Under the pieces are notes generated by a model that had not been told where the DNA came from, ran no database searches, and worked only from the letters and a program-made list of their open reading frames with translations. DNA of 64,000 bases from Anaerolineae bacterium (GTDB lineage Bacteria; Chloroflexota; Anaerolineae; Aggregatilineales; J027): positions 22,556 through 86,555 of the forward strand of contig JAIOHL010000117.1 of assembly GCA_019913005.1 (NCBI GenBank), written 5' to 3'. A program made the translations under genes and the position numbers. Every line of letters starts with the position of its first letter. The first letter of the stretch is position 1. Shown piece after piece: positions 58,701-64,000 of the stretch.

Positions 58701-59092
58701 CCTCGAATGTGCAGGTGGTGGATGTCATTCCTGCCGAATTTGAGATTTTAGCGGCTACCTCTACACAGGGTGCGATTTCACGACAGGGGCAGCAAGTCAC
58801 CTTACGTTTAGCTGTCTTAGCGCCAGTGGATGCACTCACCATTACCATTCAAACACGGCTGATAACAGAGGTCGAAAATCCAGTTATCCCCAATCGTGCC
58901 TGTCTCACCACCCGCGAATATCCAGCACAGCGGTGTGTCGAGATTAATCTCCTGCGGGTGCGAACCCTACCTGCCACTGGCGAATCATGGTGGGGACAAT
59001 GGCGGTTAACCCTTTTGGTTGCCACACTCATTGGGTTATTAAGCGCGACGCTTCTCTGCTGGCGATTAAGACGGACGACGCAGCAGCAGTAG
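55796..59092 (+). CDS. LPXTG-anchored surface protein with beta-helix and DUF11-like domains
   Basis: A 1098-residue exported protein. A signal peptide ends at about AHA (32). A CSLREA-like opening (GLCQTPLGTCTLRAAIQQAN) leads into a parallel beta-helix of about 400 residues with repeated NFIGTDLTGT turns. Two DUF11-like domains follow (about 585-700 and 830-1050), split by a Thr/Ser/Pro linker (about 700-830). The C-terminus has LPATG (1058-1062), a hydrophobic helix and RLRRTTQQQ, the full sortase signal. It should be covalently attached to the wall if a sortase exists elsewhere in the genome. The start is TTG 55796. The 3' end overlaps the convergent SH3/FecR-like gene by 27 bp. Confidence 0.84.
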   Translation: MHWTFRGVNILLAVTSLVLLFMPPRVNQVAHAAIFVVDSTADLPDANTGDGLCQTPLGTCTLRAAIQQANALPGLDEIHFGIGTGLQTLTPSATLPTITSPVIIDGTTQPGYISTPIIVLSGTGGGNVIGLNLTTSNSIIRGLVINQFDIGISVDGNNAVNNLIAGNFIGTTASGLAPAPNSTAGIRLTNGASNNTIGGTSPADRNLISGNLGVGILVTSINTDPNLITGNFIGTDLTGTLIDPSPAIGDELGNGSDGISVTGGADQLTISGNVIAGNNDGIHFSGGGTTSHQVIGNLIGTDLTGTVALPNRGNGVNILSGAQRIQIGAPSIGNVIAANALNGVHIQSSASAVTIQSNYIGMDTTQSLNLGNTLNGIYLSYSSNNRPGENFIGGFGANEGNVIAHNGEAGVRIDYPNQPTGSSPYIGAGNTISSNSIYANGGLGIDLALLNTSPGPTQNDPAPDADNGPNDLQNFPDLTRASTNGIDATAIQGSLTTQPNLQVRIEFFNNPTCDTSGYGEGMTFLGAYDRVADSAGVLNFNVTLPVGVPVGSFITATTVAQTVPPSSFRNTSEFSPCLATVSTTNLVLTKTDNIDPVVLGDNLIYTLSVTNTGPENATGVTVTDPLPIGTTLVNVSPSGTCTEVSGLVTCAIGNLPAGTSTTIQIEINVTTTNSLMNTASVTGNEIESSYADNTASQMTIVLSVSATPTLRSTPITVTATSISSTVPSTTTAFPTQIASVTSIAFNTPNTIQMVSPTASRTTTRTATASRTATPVPSQTATRTPLSTRTATPSRTPISTNTHVPTSTPRPSQTPIPSASATLFVPTMTNSPTPVPLEIEKEPVDDDSYTITISNPGVAYVTQLFLTEQLRPGMSFISSNPGSPTCQQIEGRITCQLGTLAGGASTGVRIEVDPAGLDLLSGQTTVSANGQTVASVDRPYIAKFAAPGFVEPGAQIVWTIQVINPTNRVASNVQVVDVIPAEFEILAATSTQGAISRQGQQVTLRLAVLAPVDALTITIQTRLITEVENPVIPNRACLTTREYPAQRCVEINLLRVRTLPATGESWWGQWRLTLLVATLIGLLSATLLCWRLRRTTQQQ

Positions 59093-60466
59093 GTTAAATG
59101 GCGCGGTCAGGGTACAGTCCAATTCGGAAAATTCAATAACGGCCTCTCCGCTAATCAAATCCGGCCCCTCCACTTGCAGCGTATCCCGATGCAGATTCCC
59201 GGTATCATCAGTATAGATACGCCGATATTGCGCTTCCGCAATCCGCGTAAATTCGCCGATGCTCAAAATCAATGACGCGCCAGAATCTTGAATCGTGACA
59301 CTGTTGAGGCCAACCCCCTCAAACGAAATCACCGTCCCATCGGGGCACGTCATGTCCTCTACACCCCACGTAAACCGCCACTCCCCATCGAGTGGGATAC
59401 CCGGCTGAATTTCCAGTGGAGGGGGAACCGTCACAGGCCGATCTAGGATACTGGTCGGCAGACTTTGCACATTGTTTTCGTCATAGGGTTCAGGTGAATT
59501 GGGAACATCGGATGGGGCAAGATTCTCACTCATCGGCACACTGACACTCGTACCTGCAACTGCTGTGCGCGTCGTCCCATTAGAAGTGACCTGAGCCGAC
59601 CCTTCCACGACATTGACCGCCATCTCGCCACCAGCCTGTGCCTGTAAATAGGCCGTTCCACTGAGTTGGATATCCACCTCATTGGTCAAAATGGTAACTT
59701 CAGCCACGCCCTCTGGTGTCTGAATCAAAAGGCCACTGTTGGGGGCTTCGGGGCATCCCGCGTCATCCGTCCCTGTTTGAAAATAGAAGGCTTGCATCGG
59801 GCCATATTGCGGGCCAGACGGCGTCTCGACGAAATTAGCAGGGTCAACAATGGGCAAAGTCTCAATATCAGCCTCAGCGCTGACCAATTCCACAAACAGC
59901 CATCCCGCCTGATCGGGTTGACCCGGCACCAGCACCCGCAACCATGAGCTATCGGCAAGCCGTCCACTAGCAGTAACAACATCTCCTGTAGCCAACGTCT
60001 CCAAAATTGGGCTGACGGTACTCGGTTCGCTGCGAATATTTGTTTCCGAAATGGCGGTGACGGGCAGTAATTGGGTGGCGTTATCCAGCGTGACGTTGCC
60101 GAACATCAAAAAGGTGACATCTTGTGGGGTGGCCTGTTCTAAATCGGCCTGAATTTTAATCATCGCCACGCCCCACGCCCCGGTATTTTCGTCCATCGCG
60201 CTCAACCGCAAACTCTTGACTTCGACCACATTGACCACATCCCCCGGCGCGTCAAAGCTAAAATTAGGATAGCCTGCTTGCGGCTCGGCATCCAAAACTA
60301 AATGCCCATAACAGGCTTGGTTGCGTTCGAGGACATCACAATTGGCGGTGGTCAATACAAAGGCTGTCTGTACGATTTGGGGACAATCAGTATCGCCCTG
60401 TGCCTGTGCCGAAGCAGGTGTCAACAGAACCACACCCAACAAACCCATCCATTTTCGCCGGGACAT
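59066..60466 (-). CDS. secreted protein with SH3-like and FecR-like domains
   Basis: A 466-residue exported protein. The signal peptide ends near SAQAQ (23). The N-terminal domain (about 27-135) matches no family I know. An SH3b-like domain follows (about 140-200, ETNIRSEPSTVSPILETLATG). A FecR-like beta-domain (about 255-320, GTAYLQAQAGGEMAVNVVEG) and a C-terminal domain of unknown type complete it. No anchor is seen. It lies 17 bp after the nSTAND-WD40 stop on the same strand, so both may be co-transcribed. Confidence 0.7.
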   Translation of the reverse strand: MSRRKWMGLLGVVLLTPASAQAQGDTDCPQIVQTAFVLTTANCDVLERNQACYGHLVLDAEPQAGYPNFSFDAPGDVVNVVEVKSLRLSAMDENTGAWGVAMIKIQADLEQATPQDVTFLMFGNVTLDNATQLLPVTAISETNIRSEPSTVSPILETLATGDVVTASGRLADSSWLRVLVPGQPDQAGWLFVELVSAEADIETLPIVDPANFVETPSGPQYGPMQAFYFQTGTDDAGCPEAPNSGLLIQTPEGVAEVTILTNEVDIQLSGTAYLQAQAGGEMAVNVVEGSAQVTSNGTTRTAVAGTSVSVPMSENLAPSDVPNSPEPYDENNVQSLPTSILDRPVTVPPPLEIQPGIPLDGEWRFTWGVEDMTCPDGTVISFEGVGLNSVTIQDSGASLILSIGEFTRIAEAQYRRIYTDDTGNLHRDTLQVEGPDLISGEAVIEFSELDCTLTAPFNLLLLRRPS

Positions 60467-60483
60467 AGCCCACCCTTTTTAAA

Positions 60484-63400
60484 TTAGGGGCACGTCACAT
60501 GATAATCAGCAGTGGGGAAATAACGCGCCCATTCTTCATGACTCAGATTGCGGTTGGCGATTTGACAGGCCCGTTTTTGCCACGCCTGTAAATCGGCCTC
60601 CCATACCAACACCTTACCGTCATCCGTCGCACTTGCCAAGCGAGACCCGTCCGGGCTAAAAGCAACCCCATTCACCCATCCCTGCTGGGTAAAAAATGGC
60701 TGACCCATTGGCTGGCCCGTTTCAATATTCCACCAAATGATGCTGGTATCGCGGCTACCGGACACCAACCATTGTCCATCTGGGCTAAAGGTCAGGCTCA
60801 ACACCCAATGGACATGCCCAGTGAAGGGTTGACGAATAAGTTGATGGGTTGCTACATCCCACAGACGAATCGTATTATCCCGACTAGCAGTGGCTAACAA
60901 TTTTCCGTCCGGACTAAAAGCAACGGCTGTCACTTCCGCTGTATGCCCTGTCAGCGGTTTACCTATGGGTTGATGCGTCGTCACATCCCACAAAATAACC
61001 GTATGGTCACGACTGGCACTTGCCAATACCCTGCCATCGGGACTAAATGCCATACCCAAAACGCCGTCAGCATGTCCTGTCAACGCCTCATCAATTGGTT
61101 GATGCGCCGCCATATCCCACACTATAACCGTACCATCATCGCCCCCCGATGCCAATAATCGCCCATCGGGGTTAAAGGCAACTCCAAACACGACCTCGGT
61201 ATGACCTATTAATGGTTCACCTATAGGTTCATGGGTTGCCATATCCCACAAAATAATCGTATGATCGGCGCTGCCAGAGGCCAATAGCTGACCATTGGGG
61301 CTAAAGGCCACACTCGTGATCGGCCCAATATGCCCCTCCAACACAATCGGATGGTTGTCGGAATTGTCCTTCCATAACCATATATCGGAACCACCGCCAA
61401 CTGCCAACCATTGCCCATCCGGGCTAAACGTTACCGACGAGGCCGAATCAGCCGTATCAAAAATGTGTGGACTTAAAGGTACTTGCTGATGGATGTCCCA
61501 TAAAATAAGCGTTTTATCGGCGCTTGCCGAGGCTAACAGTGACCCATCAGGGCTAAAGGCCACCCGCCACACCGCATCTTGATGGCCTGTGAGGGGTAGG
61601 GCGATTAATTCCCCATTTTCGGTTGACCACACACGCAGCGTTCCATCGGCACTGCCTGAGACGATCATCTGACCATCAGGACTAAACGCCACGCTCCGCA
61701 CCCATCCGGTATGACCTGTAGAAATCTGGCGTAAGGCTTCGTGCGTCACCACATCCCAAATAATTAGGGTTGTGTCAGCACTGCCAGACACCAACCGCTG
61801 ACCATCGGGGCTAAACGCCACGCTCCACACCCAGTTAGTATGACCTGTCAGGGAATCGCCTACAGCCTCACCTGTTTTAGTGTCCCACAATCGCACCGTG
61901 CCATCTGCACTGCCCGAAGCGATGAACCGACCATCGGGACTAAAAGCGACATCGTACACCGCGTCACTATGACCCGTTAACGGATTTCCAATAGCCTGCC
62001 TCTCGGCGACGTCCCACAGTATAAGTGTTTGATCTTGACTAGCCGTCGCCAGCATTTTGCCATCAGGACTAAACGCCATCCGCCATATCGAATCGGTATG
62101 GCCGGGTAATGGCTCACCGATACGTTCACCCGTCTGTACATCCCAAAGATACACCAATGCATCTGTTCCGCCCGACGCCAGCAACCGACCATCGGGACTA
62201 AAGGCAACCGCATTGACGGCCCCCGTCATGCCCACTAATTCGCGGATGGGTAGATGCGTATTGGCATCCCGCAAAATAATCCGCCCATCTTGACCAGCGG
62301 AAGCCAATAGTTGCCCATCTGGGCTAAAGGCCACATCGCGCACTCGTTCGGTGTGTCCATGCAAAAAGGTCAGCAGGCGCGGATTGGATTGCAACAGGGT
62401 GAGGAGGCTGCTGTGTGCTTCAAACGTATCGGCGGCACGACCACTTTCGAGGCTCAATAGCAGGGCCAAATCCAATCGGTCAGTACGATTCAGGGCCGTC
62501 GAAGCCAACTCCCGCGAACGGGCAATGGTAGCTTCGCGGTTGGCACGATTCCGGTCAAAAACAGCCGTCGCCTCGGCATGTTGGGCTTGACGTTGGGCCG
62601 TCCATGCCAAACCTGCCAACGCCAACGCCACTGCTGAAAATACCATCAACCCTGCCACAAATAGCTGCCCCCACTGTTTGGCGCGTCGGCGTGCTTGGCT
62701 ACTGGCGGCAAGATAGGCTTTTTCGTGGTCGGTCAATATAATGAAGCGCTCATCCGCCAGTAATTCAAATTGGGCCAAACGTGCGCCGCTGGCAAGATAA
62801 CCCGTTTCGTGCCCATTGCTGTGCCATTCAAGGGCAGCAGTAGCAAGACGGCGCTGAATCAGCAAATTTTGCCGATCTTCCTCAACCCATTGATGTAGCC
62901 GCCCCCATGTGCGAATCAGGGCTTCATGGGCAACCTCAACCGTTGGTTCACGGGTGATCGGGTCATGGTCAAAAGTCAGTAGCCGATATTTGCCGTACCC
63001 GTCCAATACCGCCCACAATGGATGGGTTTTAGTTGGGGCGATGGACGTTAATTCGCTCCAACGCACCCGCCGACGGGTATCCTCCACCCCTTCTCCAATC
63101 GTCACCAAGCGCAAAAAAAGCTGACGAATAGCCTCTCGCCCCATGATATTCTGCTTTTCATAGAGTTCATCCGCCCGCCGTGACAACGCCCCAGAAATGC
63201 CGCCTCCTTTTTGATAGGCGGCATGAGTCAACATACGCCCTTCACGCTGTTCAAAAAGCTCGGTCAGTGCATATTGCAGTAGTGGCAGCGCCCCAGCCTG
63301 TTGGCTCACATCATTTACCATCGCCGCAACTAGATCGGCTTCGACCTTTAACCCCACTTGCTCGGCAGGTTTGGCAATCGCGCTTTCGAGTTCGTGGGCT

Positions 63401-64000
63401 TGCAAGGGCAGGATGATTTCCGTGCGGTCACGTAGCAAATCACCAAAACCGGGATAGAGCAGGGGGCGGTCATAAAAATCAGCACGTAAGACAATCACCA
63501 CCCGCACCCGGCTGTCGGGGGCATGTACCGCCGAAAATAGATTGCGTAGAAAATGGGCTTGCTGCTGGGAGTCATCGGCTTGGGTAAAAACCTCCTCAAA
63601 TTGGTCTATCACCAAAACCAATTCATCGCCCTCGCTCATGATGTCGGCTACGACCTCGACCAACCCTTGTGGGCTTTCGTGTAGGCGGTTACTAATCCAA
63701 TCACTATCCCCAAAAGCGATGCTCAATAAAGCCATTTCTAAACGACGCAGGGGATTGTTGCCGGGGGTCATGCGGGTGACAAACCAATTTTCCGAACCCG
63801 CCAAATCACCGCGATGCAGGGCTGGGATTATGCCCGCGTTGACAAGACTCGATTTGCCGCTACCGCTTGCCCCCACAATTGCCAAAAAGCGTTGATACGG
63901 GCCATCCTCAATTAATCGTTGCAAAATGCGCTGGAGCGGCTTTTCGCGTCCATAAAAAATTCCCACGTCGGTCTCCACAAAGGGACGTAAGCCTTTGTAG
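60484..64000 (-). CDS. nSTAND ATPase-WD40 protein (5' end outside window)
   Basis: The frame continues to the window edge, and the codons before GTG 63978 read YKGLRPF, the classic nSTAND opening, so the N-terminus lies beyond the window. The ATPase has Walker A GASGSGKSS and Walker B LVLVIDQFEE. After a helical region there is one TM helix (FVAGLMVFSAVALALAGL), then a helical segment, then 14 WD40 repeats with VAFSPDG and LWD signatures, enough for two seven-bladed propellers. The C-terminal 28 residues follow the last blade. Such proteins are signal-transducing switches; the ligand and the missing effector domain cannot be seen. Confidence 0.88.
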   Translation of the reverse strand, partial: YKGLRPFVETDVGIFYGREKPLQRILQRLIEDGPYQRFLAIVGASGSGKSSLVNAGIIPALHRGDLAGSENWFVTRMTPGNNPLRRLEMALLSIAFGDSDWISNRLHESPQGLVEVVADIMSEGDELVLVIDQFEEVFTQADDSQQQAHFLRNLFSAVHAPDSRVRVVIVLRADFYDRPLLYPGFGDLLRDRTEIILPLQAHELESAIAKPAEQVGLKVEADLVAAMVNDVSQQAGALPLLQYALTELFEQREGRMLTHAAYQKGGGISGALSRRADELYEKQNIMGREAIRQLFLRLVTIGEGVEDTRRRVRWSELTSIAPTKTHPLWAVLDGYGKYRLLTFDHDPITREPTVEVAHEALIRTWGRLHQWVEEDRQNLLIQRRLATAALEWHSNGHETGYLASGARLAQFELLADERFIILTDHEKAYLAASSQARRRAKQWGQLFVAGLMVFSAVALALAGLAWTAQRQAQHAEATAVFDRNRANREATIARSRELASTALNRTDRLDLALLLSLESGRAADTFEAHSSLLTLLQSNPRLLTFLHGHTERVRDVAFSPDGQLLASAGQDGRIILRDANTHLPIRELVGMTGAVNAVAFSPDGRLLASGGTDALVYLWDVQTGERIGEPLPGHTDSIWRMAFSPDGKMLATASQDQTLILWDVAERQAIGNPLTGHSDAVYDVAFSPDGRFIASGSADGTVRLWDTKTGEAVGDSLTGHTNWVWSVAFSPDGQRLVSGSADTTLIIWDVVTHEALRQISTGHTGWVRSVAFSPDGQMIVSGSADGTLRVWSTENGELIALPLTGHQDAVWRVAFSPDGSLLASASADKTLILWDIHQQVPLSPHIFDTADSASSVTFSPDGQWLAVGGGSDIWLWKDNSDNHPIVLEGHIGPITSVAFSPNGQLLASGSADHTIILWDMATHEPIGEPLIGHTEVVFGVAFNPDGRLLASGGDDGTVIVWDMAAHQPIDEALTGHADGVLGMAFSPDGRVLASASRDHTVILWDVTTHQPIGKPLTGHTAEVTAVAFSPDGKLLATASRDNTIRLWDVATHQLIRQPFTGHVHWVLSLTFSPDGQWLVSGSRDTSIIWWNIETGQPMGQPFFTQQGWVNGVAFSPDGSRLASATDDGKVLVWEADLQAWQKRACQIANRNLSHEEWARYFPTADYHVTCP

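Overview
The window looks like chromosomal DNA from a bacterium with about 50% GC, most likely a Chloroflexota lineage near Anaerolineae. This is inference from gene content: long secreted proteins with beta-helix, DUF11-like and WD40 repeats, an LPXTG-anchored surface protein next to a lipid II flippase, multidomain kinase/ATPase/TPR and nSTAND-WD40 proteins, an ECF sigma factor paired with a WD40-bearing membrane protein, and frequent TTG/GTG starts. I saw no LPS genes, phage genes, transposases, tRNA, rRNA or CRISPR array. Both ends cut genes: an M23 peptidase on the left and an nSTAND-WD40 protein on the right.

0-13 kb: cell-wall and lipid genes (M23 peptidase, patatin, a hydrolase/acyl-CoA synthetase fusion, a Cas4-like protein with altered catalytic positions, Nudix, MurJ). 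Then comes a ferric-iron type ABC importer operon behind a good sigma70-type promoter. Its binding protein appears to lack the middle of the fold and a small membrane protein sits inside the operon. A homodimer-type ABC exporter closes the section. 13-17.5 kb: a TetR regulator with a clear promoter and palindromic operator, followed by a heterodimeric ABC exporter with one degenerate ATP site.

17.7-23.1 kb: accessory-looking genes: AAA+ ATPase, membrane-anchored TIR protein, GT4 glycosyltransferase, TPR-like protein, and a convergent 66-residue exported peptide ending GGGTGC. 23.3-34.2 kb: mostly housekeeping nucleic-acid genes (RNase D, beta-CASP nuclease, SurE, an SDR protein, RecX, RNase Y, ComEC with a degenerate metallo-beta-lactamase domain, Cmk). 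They are interrupted by about 680 bp of non-coding DNA rich in stem-loops (27.6-28.2 kb), a candidate structured RNA.

34.4-50.9 kb: regulation and secretion: ECF sigma with its overlapping TM-WD40 partner, CoaE fused to an acetyltransferase-like domain, a Ser/Thr kinase-AAA-TPR protein, a secreted subtilase with five tandem heptapeptides and two inserted modules, a fused E1 alpha/beta dehydrogenase, a LuxR regulator with a dead kinase-like domain, an orphan TadA/CpaF-type ATPase, an AIM24-like protein and a CoA-binding protein. 51-64 kb: surface and extracellular proteins: a sorbosone-dehydrogenase-like protein sharing its C-terminal domain with the subtilase, a metallophosphoesterase, a beta-helix/DUF11 LPATG protein, a secreted SH3/FecR-like protein and the nSTAND-WD40 protein.

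The best leads for something undescribed are the stem-loop region at 27.6-28.2 kb, the heptad-repeat subtilase with its shared C-terminal domain, the Cas4-like protein that keeps its cysteines but not its nuclease residues, and the small exported peptide facing the TPR gene. All assignments come from reading motifs by eye; no database search was run.
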